DNA of 8,478 nucleotides, taken from Caulobacteraceae bacterium. GTDB lineage: Bacteria; Pseudomonadota; Alphaproteobacteria; Caulobacterales; Caulobacteraceae. The DNA is taken from positions 1 to 8,478 of the forward strand of contig CANMXH010000090.1 in NCBI GenBank assembly GCA_947501315.1, in the 5' to 3' direction. Below, piece after piece: positions 1 through 6,280 of the stretch. The notes beneath the pieces are model-generated. The model did no database searches. It was not told the origin of the DNA and was given only the letters and a program-made list of their open reading frames with translations. The position numbers were made by a program, and so were the translations under genes. Every line of letters begins with the position of its first letter. The first letter of the stretch is position 1.

Positions 1-153
1 ACCAAGACCGATTTCGCCATCGGCTACCCGCGCACCGAATATCACTGCGCCCGCTGCCTGGGGCATCAGGGGCATATCTTCGATGACGGCCCGCGGCCGA
101 CGGGCAAGCGCTACTGCAACAACGGCGTGGCCCTGACCTTCCGTCCGGCCTAG
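1..153 (+). CDS. msrB: Peptide-methionine (R)-S-oxide reductase MsrB, C-terminal part (5' end outside window)
   Basis: The last 50 codons of an MsrB-type reductase, which reduces the R epimer of methionine sulfoxide in proteins. Frame 1 is open from the first base to TAG at 151-153. Visible are CARC (residues 16-19 of the fragment), which is the second CxxC of the structural zinc site, then GHQGHIFDDGP (21-31), matching the family GHLGHVFxDGP block, and KRYCNNGVAL (36-45), whose Cys39 is the expected catalytic cysteine of the RYCxN motif. The RYCNNG form replaces the commoner RYCINS; from memory this occurs in alphaproteobacterial MsrB paralogues that carry an export signal, but the N-terminus is not in view, so location cannot be judged. 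The stop codon overlaps the stop of the convergent gene on the other strand in a shared CTAG. The family assignment is firm. Confidence 0.93.
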   Translation, partial: TKTDFAIGYPRTEYHCARCLGHQGHIFDDGPRPTGKRYCNNGVALTFRPA

Positions 154-524
154 GCGCGCCGGGCCTTGAGCGCGGATTCGACCGTCACGCCGAACCAGAC
201 GGCGGCGATGATGACCAGCAGGCCGTAGTCGATGCCGGGCACGAACACCGGGACGGCGGCGCACAGGATCACCACCATCGGGAACAGGCCCGCCCAGGCG
301 GCCGTGCCGGGGCTGTCGGGATGGATCATCGGCGGACGGGCCGGAGCCTTGATCGCGCGCATCAGGACAGGGTTCAGGAGGACGAACCCGCCGGAACAGA
401 TCAACGCCAGCAGCAGGTTGCGCAGTGGATTGCCCGCGCCATAGACGCTGGCGGTCAGGGTCACGAGCAGCAGGGCGATGCCGGTCGTGATGGCCAGCAG
501 CAGGTTGGGCTCGAGACTCTTCAA
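150..524 (-). CDS. Four-helix integral membrane protein of unknown function, TTG start coupled to phaC
   Basis: A 124-residue hydrophobic protein that I do not recognise as a named family. Four probable membrane helices lie near residues 7-29, 34-56, 75-97 and 99-118, with a Pro-rich polar loop (about 58-73) in the middle and a basic C-terminus (KARRA). No catalytic motif is visible. The start is TTG at 524-522, overlapping the phaC stop codon by three bases (TTGA), which points to translation coupled to phaC. The only in-frame ATG is around residue 55 and would remove two helices, so TTG is preferred. Its stop TAG (152-150) overlaps the msrB stop. Coding is supported by the clean helix pattern and the tight packing between two genes. 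A link to polyhydroxyalkanoate metabolism is inferred from position only. Confidence 0.75.
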   Translation of the reverse strand: MKSLEPNLLLAITTGIALLLVTLTASVYGAGNPLRNLLLALICSGGFVLLNPVLMRAIKAPARPPMIHPDSPGTAAWAGLFPMVVILCAAVPVFVPGIDYGLLVIIAAVWFGVTVESALKARRA

Positions 525-2482
525 GATTTGACCTTCACATAGGACCCCGGTGCCGGTTCAATCGGCCTGAGCGGGCCGGTCTTCGGATCGCGGGCGGGGA
601 TCCAGTCGCCGGACTTGCCGTGCAGCCAGTCGGCCCAGTGGTTCCACCAGCTGCCGGGGTGCTCGGCGGCCTGTGCCTGCCATTCGCCGAGGGTCGCGGG
701 CAGGGCGGGATTGGTCCAGTGCTGGTATTTGTGGGCCGAGGGCGGATTGACCACACCGGCGATATGGCCCGAACCCGCAAGCGTCAGGGTCACGGCCGCG
801 TTGGAGAAGGCGCGGGCCGACCGATAGACCGAACTCATCGGCGCGATATGGTCCTCGCGGCTGGCCTGGAAATAGAGGGGGATGGTGACCTTCGACAGGT
901 CGACCTTGATCCCGCCGATAGTAAACTCGCCGCGGGCGAGTTTGTTCTGGCCGTACATGGAACGGAGGTAGTCCATGTGCAGGGTCTTGGGCATGCGGGT
1001 CTGGTCGGCGTTCCAGAACAGCAGGTCGAAGGCCGGCGGCGACTTGCCCATCAGATAGTTGCTGACGAAGAACGACCAGATCAGGTCATTGGCGCGCAGG
1101 GCATTGAAGGTCTCGGCCATGGCAGCGCCGGGCAGGACCCCGCCGGCGGCGTCCATCTGTTCCTCGATCTGGGCCAGCCAGTGCTCGTCGGTGAACAGCA
1201 GCAGGTCGCCGGCCTCTGCGAAATCGTGCTGGGCGGCGAAGAAGGTGTTTGCGGTGACGCGTTCGTCACCCCGGGCGGCCATATGGGCCAGGGCCGCGCC
1301 CATCAGCGTGCCGCCGATGCAGTAGCCGACGGTGTTGATGTGGTCGGCCCGGGACTGCTCCAGCGCCTTTTCGACAGCGCGGTAGATGCCCTTTTCCAGA
1401 TAGTCGTCGAAGCCGAAGCCGGCCTTGTCGACATCGGGATTGACCCAGGAGCAGACGAAGACGGTGAAACCCTGGCTGGATAGCCAGCGGATCATCGAGT
1501 TCTCGGGCTGCAGGTCCAGGATGTAGAATTTGTTGATCCAGGGCGGGAAGATCAGCAGCGGTATGGCGCGCTGTTTGTCGCCGGCGGCGTCGAACTGGAT
1601 CAGTTCAAACAGCTCATCGCGCCAGACGACCTGGCCCGGGGCGGTGGCGACGTTTTCACCGACGACGAACTTTCCATAGTCCGCCTGGCTGATCTTCAGC
1701 TTGCCGGCACCCCGCTCCATGTCGGCGGCGAAATTCTGCATCCCCTTGACCAGGGATTCGCCGTTCGACTCCGCGAGCGCCTTGAGGGCGGCCGGGTTGG
1801 AGGCGAGGAAGTTGGAGGGGGAGAAGGCGTCGGTCAGCAGTTTGGTGAAGAATTCGGCGCGGCGCTTGGTCAGGGGATCGACGTCCTCGACGCTGGAGAC
1901 CAGGCCGTTCATCCAGTCCGAGGTGACCAGATAGGACTGACGCATGACGTCGAAGGCGGGGTTTTCAGACCAGGCGGGGTCCTTGAAGCGTTTGTCCTTC
2001 GAAGGCGCAGCAGGCTGATCCTCGCCGGCGGCACGGCGGGTGGTTGAGGCCCACAGGTCCATGTAGCGGTTGAACAGATCGGCCTGGGCGGCGAACAGCT
2101 TGTCCGGACGCGAGGCCAGGCTGGTCATGATCGAGTTCATCGCCGGACCGACATTGAACGGGTCGGGCGACAGGGCGGCGGGGCGGTCGGCCTGGGCCAG
2201 GGCGGCCTCGGCGATGGCCGACTGGGCCGACATGGCCGCCTTGGCCAGGTTCATGGACAGGGTTTCCAGCATCTGCCGCTGGTCGGTACCGGGGAAGGCG
2301 AAGGCCTCGGCCGCCGGAGGGGCCCCGAGGGATGCGTCGACGGGCGGCGGCGGGGCGGCTTCCGGCGCGGGCCTTGCCCTTGCGGCGCGGGGGCGCGGGG
2401 GCTTGACCGGGGTGGGGCGGCCGGACTTGCGCGGCGCGCGGGGTGGGGCGTCGACGGTCGGTTGGGTCGGACGCTTGGCCAT
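521..2482 (-). CDS. phaC: Class I poly(3-hydroxyalkanoate) synthase
   Basis: Polymerises (R)-3-hydroxyacyl-CoA, typically 3-hydroxybutyryl-CoA, into PHA storage polyester at the granule surface, releasing CoA. The 653-residue protein has an alpha/beta-hydrolase core from about residue 270 to 600. The lipase-like box is GYCIGG (386-391) with nucleophile Cys388. Asp544 (in SREDHIAP) and His573 (in GSGHIAGVVNPP) complete the triad, with spacing close to that of the Cupriavidus necator enzyme. The conserved N-terminal PhaC region covers about 100-270. Residues 1-60 form a Pro/Ala/Arg-rich, probably disordered basic extension, making it some 60 residues longer than the C. necator enzyme. ATG at 2482-2480 has GGAG at 2492-2489, six bases upstream, and this start is followed immediately by the extension. 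A membrane protein follows with overlapping stop/start. No phaA, phaB, phasin or depolymerase is in view. Confidence 0.97.
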   Translation of the reverse strand: MAKRPTQPTVDAPPRAPRKSGRPTPVKPPRPRAARARPAPEAAPPPPVDASLGAPPAAEAFAFPGTDQRQMLETLSMNLAKAAMSAQSAIAEAALAQADRPAALSPDPFNVGPAMNSIMTSLASRPDKLFAAQADLFNRYMDLWASTTRRAAGEDQPAAPSKDKRFKDPAWSENPAFDVMRQSYLVTSDWMNGLVSSVEDVDPLTKRRAEFFTKLLTDAFSPSNFLASNPAALKALAESNGESLVKGMQNFAADMERGAGKLKISQADYGKFVVGENVATAPGQVVWRDELFELIQFDAAGDKQRAIPLLIFPPWINKFYILDLQPENSMIRWLSSQGFTVFVCSWVNPDVDKAGFGFDDYLEKGIYRAVEKALEQSRADHINTVGYCIGGTLMGAALAHMAARGDERVTANTFFAAQHDFAEAGDLLLFTDEHWLAQIEEQMDAAGGVLPGAAMAETFNALRANDLIWSFFVSNYLMGKSPPAFDLLFWNADQTRMPKTLHMDYLRSMYGQNKLARGEFTIGGIKVDLSKVTIPLYFQASREDHIAPMSSVYRSARAFSNAAVTLTLAGSGHIAGVVNPPSAHKYQHWTNPALPATLGEWQAQAAEHPGSWWNHWADWLHGKSGDWIPARDPKTGPLRPIEPAPGSYVKVKS

Positions 2483-2570
2483 GGAGAGCTCCGGAGTTGG
2501 TCAGGATCGGTCGCAAGCGCCGCGCGCGCCCTTCCGCCTGTCACGATCATCGCATAAGACAGCCCCTGAA
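2483..2570. promoter_or_regulatory. Divergent intergenic region between phaC and the lipoprotein gene
   Basis: These 88 bases separate two divergently oriented genes and so must hold the promoter of each unless transcription enters from elsewhere. The phaC side has a clear GGAG ribosome binding site (2489-2492 on the minus strand). On the plus side there is no purine-rich site before the ATG at 2571. A weak -10-like CATAAG sits at 2553-2558, only about 12 bases before the ATG, so a very short or absent leader is possible. No convincing operator palindrome was seen. The assignment rests on gene orientation; individual promoter boxes are uncertain. Confidence 0.45.
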
Positions 2571-3014
2571 ATGAACGCTTCGCGCCGGAAAATTGCAGCC
2601 GTCCTGTTCGCCGTGGTCGCGAGTGGTGGTCTGGTGGCCTGCGTGGGCGCGTTCGACCCCTCCACTGACGCCGGATCGCCCATGGCACCGAGGGTCCGGG
2701 GCCTGGTTGACGCCAACCGCGCATATCCGGTTTGGGCCGAATTCCCGCGATCGACCGAACCCCTGCCCGAGCCGGTCAGTATCATGGCGCAGGTCAACAG
2801 GCTGGGGGGCACCGGCCAGGCGCTGGCGGGGGATGTTTCGCGAATCGACTGGCAGACCACCGGCGACCCTGCGCAGTTTGTCGCGGCGGTCCAGGCACGG
2901 GTCGACGAAGTGCCGGTCGCGCCGGTGACAGCGGACACTCTCGCCGAGATCGAAGACTTTGTGCGGCGCACGCGCGAGCGGGGCCAGGCCCCGCCGCCGG
3001 TAGATCGCCGCTGA
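2571..3014 (+). CDS. Small putative lipoprotein of unknown function
   Basis: A 147-residue protein with a lipoprotein signal: basic n-region (RRK, 5-7), hydrophobic stretch (8-22) and lipobox LVAC with the acylated residue predicted at Cys24. The residue after Cys is Val, not Asp, so by the enterobacterial rule it would go to the outer membrane. The mature part has no motif I recognise; it is mixed polar with a Pro-rich segment (about 58-68), a probable helical C-terminal half and a Pro/Arg tail (QAPPPVDRR). The frame stays open upstream to about 2070, but that stretch is antisense to phaC; the ATG at 2571 is chosen because the signal peptide begins there. No clear Shine-Dalgarno precedes it. 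It diverges from phaC and lies 62 bases before glpX in the same direction. The function is unknown. Confidence 0.72.
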   Translation: MNASRRKIAAVLFAVVASGGLVACVGAFDPSTDAGSPMAPRVRGLVDANRAYPVWAEFPRSTEPLPEPVSIMAQVNRLGGTGQALAGDVSRIDWQTTGDPAQFVAAVQARVDEVPVAPVTADTLAEIEDFVRRTRERGQAPPPVDRR

Positions 3015-3031
3015 CCCCCACCCAACGCTCG

Positions 3032-3051
3032 CCCGGACGGCAGAATCCGGG
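3032..3051 (+). repeat. Inverted repeat (hairpin) between lipoprotein gene and glpX
   Basis: Arms CCCGGA (3032-3037) and TCCGGG (3046-3051) are perfectly complementary over 6 bp around an 8-base loop. It lies between the lipoprotein stop (3014) and the glpX ribosome binding site (3064-3068). No T-run follows, so it is not a textbook intrinsic terminator; it may be a weak terminator, a processing element or chance in GC-rich DNA. Confidence 0.4.
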
Positions 3052-3076
3052 GACCATCGTCTCAGGAGACATGTTT

Positions 3077-4048
3077 ATGGCCAATCCGGCCCCCTTCGCC
3101 TCGACCCCCTATCCGTCAACTCTGGCCGCTGACGCCGCCCGGGTGACCGAACTGGCAGCCATCGCCAGCTATGCCGGCATCGGCCGTGGCGATGAGAAGG
3201 CGGCCGATCAACTGGCCGTCGACGCCATGCGGACGGCGCTGAACGCGCTGGATATCGACGGCAAGATCGTCATCGGCGAGGGCGAGCGCGATGAGGCACC
3301 GATGCTCTACATCGGCGAAAAGGTCGGCACCGGCAAAGGCCCGGCGATCGATATCGCCCTCGACCCGCTGGAAGGCACGACCCTGACGGCCAAGGCCATG
3401 GCCAATGCGCTCTGTGTGCTGTCGATGTCGCCCGGCGGCGGCATGCTGCACGCGCCCGACACCTATATGGACAAGATCGCCATCGGCCCGGGTTTTGCGC
3501 CCGGCACCGTCGATCTGGACATGAAACCACAGGACAACGTCCGCTCGCTGGCCTCGGCCAAGGGCGTGAACCCGTCCGAGATCACCGTCTGCGTGATGGA
3601 CCGGCCGCGGCATGCCGAGCTGATCGCCGCCCTGCGCGAGGTCGGGGCCAAGGTGGTTCTGATCACCGACGGTGACGTGGCGGGGGTGATTCACACCGCT
3701 GAGCCCGAGACCGGCATCGACCTGTATCTGGGTTCCGGCGGGGCCCCGGAGGGCGTGCTGGCGGCCTCGGCGCTGAAATGCGTCGGCGGCCATTTCCAGG
3801 GGCGGCTGATCTTCCGCAATGACGATGAGCGGGCCCGGGCGGCCCGGACGGGTGTCACCGATCTGGACCGCAAATACGACCTGCACGAACTGGTATCCCG
3901 GGACGCCATATTCGCCGCCACGGGCGTGACCAAGGGTGCCATGCTGGACGGGGTCAAGGTCGCTGGCGGCTTTGTCTCGACCCATACGCTGGTGATGGAT
4001 TCCTCGACCCGGACGGTCCAGCGCATCCGCACCATCCGGCCGCTCTGA
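3077..4048 (+). CDS. glpX: Fructose-1,6-bisphosphatase, class II (GlpX type)
   Basis: Hydrolyses fructose 1,6-bisphosphate to fructose 6-phosphate in gluconeogenesis; class II enzymes need a divalent metal such as Mn2+. Of 323 residues, normal for the family. Conserved blocks are GRGDEKAAD (36-44), VIGEGERDEAPMLYIGEKVG (65-84), DPLEGTTLTAKA (96-107), LITDGDVAG (195-203) and GSGGAPEGVLAA (219-230). Asp39, Glu68, Asp96, Glu99 and Glu225 match the metal-binding positions known for E. coli GlpX. Two in-frame ATGs exist: 3071 leaves only two bases after GGAG (3065-3068), whereas 3077 leaves eight, so 3077 is chosen; the alternative adds Met-Phe. The stop TGA overlaps the recJ ATG as TGATG, indicating coupled translation. 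Many alphaproteobacteria have hom (homoserine dehydrogenase) before glpX-recJ (from memory); here a lipoprotein gene stands there. Confidence 0.95.
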   Translation: MANPAPFASTPYPSTLAADAARVTELAAIASYAGIGRGDEKAADQLAVDAMRTALNALDIDGKIVIGEGERDEAPMLYIGEKVGTGKGPAIDIALDPLEGTTLTAKAMANALCVLSMSPGGGMLHAPDTYMDKIAIGPGFAPGTVDLDMKPQDNVRSLASAKGVNPSEITVCVMDRPRHAELIAALREVGAKVVLITDGDVAGVIHTAEPETGIDLYLGSGGAPEGVLAASALKCVGGHFQGRLIFRNDDERARAARTGVTDLDRKYDLHELVSRDAIFAATGVTKGAMLDGVKVAGGFVSTHTLVMDSSTRTVQRIRTIRPL

Positions 4049-5850
4049 TGGCGGACGGGGGCGGGGCGGCGGCGTTTCTGGGCGTCTCCCGCTCCCTGTC
4101 AGGCCGCGAATGGCGGCAGAGGCCCGCCGAGGCCGGTCTGATCCGGTCGCATATGCAGGCCCTGAATCTGGAAGAGCCCCTGGCGCGGGCTCTCGCAGCG
4201 CGCGGGGTGCGGGCGGATCAGGGCGCGGACTTCCTGACACCTACGCTGAAGGCCCTGTTCCCTGACCCGTCCAGCTTCATGGATATGGACGCGGCGGCGG
4301 AGGCGATCCTCGACGCCCTGCAGGCGCAGGCTTCGATCCACGTCTTTGCCGACTATGACGTCGACGGTGCCTCGAGCGCGGCCCTGCTGGTGCGCTGGTT
4401 CCGGGCCATGGGGGCGACGCTGCCGATCTATGTGCCCGACCGGGTCACCGAGGGGTACGGACCCAGCGCGCGGGCCTTCGACACCCTGAAGGCCTCGGGT
4501 GCCGATCTGGTCATCACGGTCGATTGCGGCGCGGCGGCCAATGAGGCCGTGGCCCATGCGGCGGCGATCGGGCTGAAGGTCGTGGTGATCGACCACCACA
4601 TGATGCGAGAGCATCCGCCGGTCTGCGCCGCCGTGGTCAATCCGAACCGGCCGGGCTGCAATTCGGGGCAGGGGAACCTCGCTGCCGCGGGGGTCGTCTT
4701 CGTGCTGCTGGCGGCGCTGAACCGCGAGGCGCGGCGGCGCGGGATGTTTGCGGTCCTCAAGGAGCCGGATCTCCGCCAGTGGCTGGATCTGGCGGCCATG
4801 GGCGCGATCTGCGACGTGACCGGCCTGACCGGTTTCAACCGGGCCCTGACCAGTCTGGGGCTGCGGGTCATGTCGGACTGGGGCAATCCGGGACTGAGGG
4901 CCCTGCTGGCGGCGGCGGGAGCCGAGCCGGGTCCGGCCAAGTCGAACCATGCGGGCTTTATTCTCGGGCCACGCATCAACGCCGGCGGGCGGATCGGCAA
5001 GTCGGACCTCGGTGCCCGGCTTTTGTCGACCGAAGACCCGGTCGAGGCGGCGGCCCTGGCCCAGGAGCTGGACGCCCTGAACATCGCCCGCCGCGAGGTG
5101 GAAAAGCAGGTCACGGATCAGGCCACCCGTATGGTCGAGGCGACCGGCGCCCACGCCGACGGCTCGGCGGTCGTGGTGATCGCGGGTGACGAATGGCATC
5201 CGGGTGTGGTGGGTATCGTGGCCGGGCGGCTGCGCGAACGCTGGCGCAAGCCGGTGGTGGTGATCGGTGTCGATGCGGTGAACGGCCTCGGCAAGGGCTC
5301 GGGCCGGTCGCAGCCGGGCATGAACCTGGGCAAGGCGGTGCAGGCCGCCTGGGAGCATGGCGTGCTGATCGCCGGGGGCGGCCATGCCATGGCAGCGGGG
5401 CTGACGGTCCGAGCCGACGACATCGACCGGCTGCGGGACTTCCTCAATGACCGGATGATCGGCGAACAGGCGGCGGCCGACGCCCTGGATCATGTCGAGA
5501 TCGACGCCCTGATCGACCCGGGGGCTGCGACGCGGGCGTTGTTCGAACAGTTCGAGCAGCTGGCTCCGTTCGGCCCGGCCAATCCCGAGCCGCTGTTCGC
5601 CCTGGAGCATGTGCAGGCGCGCGACGCGGTAGCCATGAATGGCGGCCATGTCCGCTGCCGGCTGGTCGGGGCCGACGGCGCTTCCGTCAAGGCCATCGCC
5701 TGGCGCTGCGCCGACCTGCCCGGAGGACAATCCCTGCTGGCCGGACAGGGCGGTCTGAGCGTGGTCGGGCGGCTGAAGGCCGACGACTGGAACGGCCGCC
5801 GGGGCGTGCAGTTCGAGATTGAGGACGTGGCCGATCCGCGGATGGTGTGA
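4048..5850 (+). CDS. recJ: Single-stranded-DNA-specific 5'-3' exonuclease RecJ
   Basis: A DHH-family nuclease that degrades single-stranded DNA 5' to 3' in RecF-pathway recombination, mismatch repair and base-excision repair. All expected motifs are present in the 600-residue protein: DYDVDG (102-107), TVDCG (157-161), DHH (182-184), GAICDVTGLTGFNR (252-265) and GPRINAGGRIG (307-317). The metal-binding aspartates (102, 104, 106, 159, 182, 256) are intact. The DHHA1 half includes DEWHPGVVGIVAGRL (381-395), GSGRS (417-421) and GGGHAMAAG (443-451). The C-terminal part from about 490 fits the OB-like domain. The N-terminal FLGVSRSLSGREW (10-22) resembles the usual alphaproteobacterial RecJ start, supporting the ATG at 4048. 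That ATG overlaps the glpX stop by one base (TGATG), so the two are almost certainly one transcript. No broken motif or frameshift is seen. Confidence 0.97.
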   Translation: MADGGGAAAFLGVSRSLSGREWRQRPAEAGLIRSHMQALNLEEPLARALAARGVRADQGADFLTPTLKALFPDPSSFMDMDAAAEAILDALQAQASIHVFADYDVDGASSAALLVRWFRAMGATLPIYVPDRVTEGYGPSARAFDTLKASGADLVITVDCGAAANEAVAHAAAIGLKVVVIDHHMMREHPPVCAAVVNPNRPGCNSGQGNLAAAGVVFVLLAALNREARRRGMFAVLKEPDLRQWLDLAAMGAICDVTGLTGFNRALTSLGLRVMSDWGNPGLRALLAAAGAEPGPAKSNHAGFILGPRINAGGRIGKSDLGARLLSTEDPVEAAALAQELDALNIARREVEKQVTDQATRMVEATGAHADGSAVVVIAGDEWHPGVVGIVAGRLRERWRKPVVVIGVDAVNGLGKGSGRSQPGMNLGKAVQAAWEHGVLIAGGGHAMAAGLTVRADDIDRLRDFLNDRMIGEQAAADALDHVEIDALIDPGAATRALFEQFEQLAPFGPANPEPLFALEHVQARDAVAMNGGHVRCRLVGADGASVKAIAWRCADLPGGQSLLAGQGGLSVVGRLKADDWNGRRGVQFEIEDVADPRMV

Positions 5851-5851
5851 T

Positions 5852-5867
5852 CGTCGCGACGGCGACG
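5852..5867 (+). terminator. Possible hairpin just after recJ
   Basis: CGTCGC (5852-5857) and GCGACG (5862-5867) form a perfect 6-bp stem with a 4-base loop, starting one base after the recJ stop. The position fits transcript termination or 3' end protection of the glpX-recJ mRNA. No U-tract follows, so intrinsic termination is only weakly supported. Confidence 0.4.
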
Positions 5868-5935
5868 CCTTACATCCCTTCTGCGGCCGCGTCAGGCGAC
5901 CTCCCGTCTCCCGAAAAGAATGGGGCGGCGCAGGG

Positions 5936-5964
5936 TTGCACCGTCCGGAATCGGCGGCTATATC
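5936..5964 (+). promoter_or_regulatory. Housekeeping sigma-70-type promoter of tRNA-Glu
   Basis: The -10 element GCTATATC (5957-5964) fits the Caulobacter housekeeping consensus GCTANAWC at every position. A -35-like TTGCACC begins at 5936, 14 bases before the -10 octamer, within the consensus spacing; read in the E. coli way it is TTGCAC-17-TATATC. Transcription would start near 5971, about 12 bases before the mature tRNA end at 5983. The consensus is known from Caulobacter studies; its use here is inferred. Confidence 0.72.
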
Positions 5965-5982
5965 GCCCGCTCTCCGCGCAGT

Positions 5983-6057
5983 GGTCCCTTCGTCTATCGG
6001 TTAGGACGTCAGGTTTTCAACCTGAAGAGAGGGGTTCGACTCCCCTAGGGACTGCCA
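5983..6057 (+). tRNA. tRNA-Glu (anticodon UUC)
   Basis: A complete cloverleaf of 75 bases with encoded CCA. The acceptor stem GGTCCCT (5983-5989) pairs with AGGGACT (6047-6053). The D arm begins GTCT and ends AGGAC. The anticodon stem TCAGG/CCTGA encloses loop TTTTCAA, giving anticodon TTC, which reads Glu codons GAA and, by wobble, GAG. The T arm is AGGGG-TTCGACT-CCCCT. The discriminator is G6054, followed by CCA at 6055-6057. The first acceptor pair is a G-U wobble (G5983 with T6053). It has its own promoter upstream. No integrase or duplicated tRNA end was found that would mark an integrated element. Confidence 0.96.
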
Positions 6058-6280
6058 CGCGGAGCCTTCCCCCCCCCCTTGAATCGCTGATTGACTGTGG
6101 TCCTGGCCCTTGGGTCGGGGCCGCGTGCAGACTTTTTTTGTTTCCTGGGCAGGTATTGCGGGGGCGTTGAGCAGAAACATTTCCTTTTTGTGCCGAAACC
6201 GTCGTTTTTCGCTTTTCCGGGGTTCACCGAACCGTGTTAAATAAAGCCTGTCCGTGTCGATTGCGGGCGGGGGGAAGGCA
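6058..6280 (+). other. Non-coding leader region before the cold-shock gene
   Basis: These 223 bases lie between tRNA-Glu and the cold-shock gene. They contain a run of ten C (6069-6078), a 5-bp stem GGCCC/GGGCC (6105-6109 with 6118-6122) followed ten bases later by seven T (6133-6139), and further T-rich stretches around 6181-6216, on balance more A/T-rich than the flanking genes. The stem and T-run could be a poor terminator for the tRNA transcript. The rest may hold the promoter and a long 5' untranslated leader of the cold-shock gene. Open frames crossing it look non-coding, with no ribosome site or recognisable protein. Confidence 0.5.
6221..6233. repeat. Short palindrome GGTTC-ACC-GAACC upstream of the cold-shock gene
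   Basis: Perfect 5-bp arms around a 3-base centre, just before the A/T-rich GTTAAATAAA (6236-6245), which could serve as a -10 region. The form and place suit a dimeric regulator binding site, or a small hairpin in the leader RNA. No regulator can be named from the sequence, and a palindrome this short can occur by chance. Confidence 0.4.

Noticed and set aside
620..1483. A 287-codon plus-strand open frame
   Set aside because: Antisense to the catalytic core of phaC; no recognisable protein.
2070..2570. Upstream extension of the lipoprotein frame
   Set aside because: The extension is antisense to the phaC start, and the signal peptide begins at the ATG at 2571, so the long version is spurious.
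3116..4240. A 374-codon open frame on the minus strand
   Set aside because: Antisense to glpX and the start of recJ; low-complexity composition and no family signature.
4099..5730. A 543-codon open frame on the minus strand
   Set aside because: It is antisense to recJ, which has all its family motifs. The predicted protein is His/Arg/Gly-rich with no recognisable domain, typical of a GC-rich shadow frame.
5847..6170. Small open frame running through tRNA-Glu
   Set aside because: It crosses a complete tRNA gene and the C10 run, with no ribosome site and no protein similarity.
6254..6280. GTG at 6254 as start of the cold-shock protein
   Set aside because: No purine-rich site is properly placed before it, and the nine added residues lie outside the domain; the GTG at 6281 has a purine tract in front.
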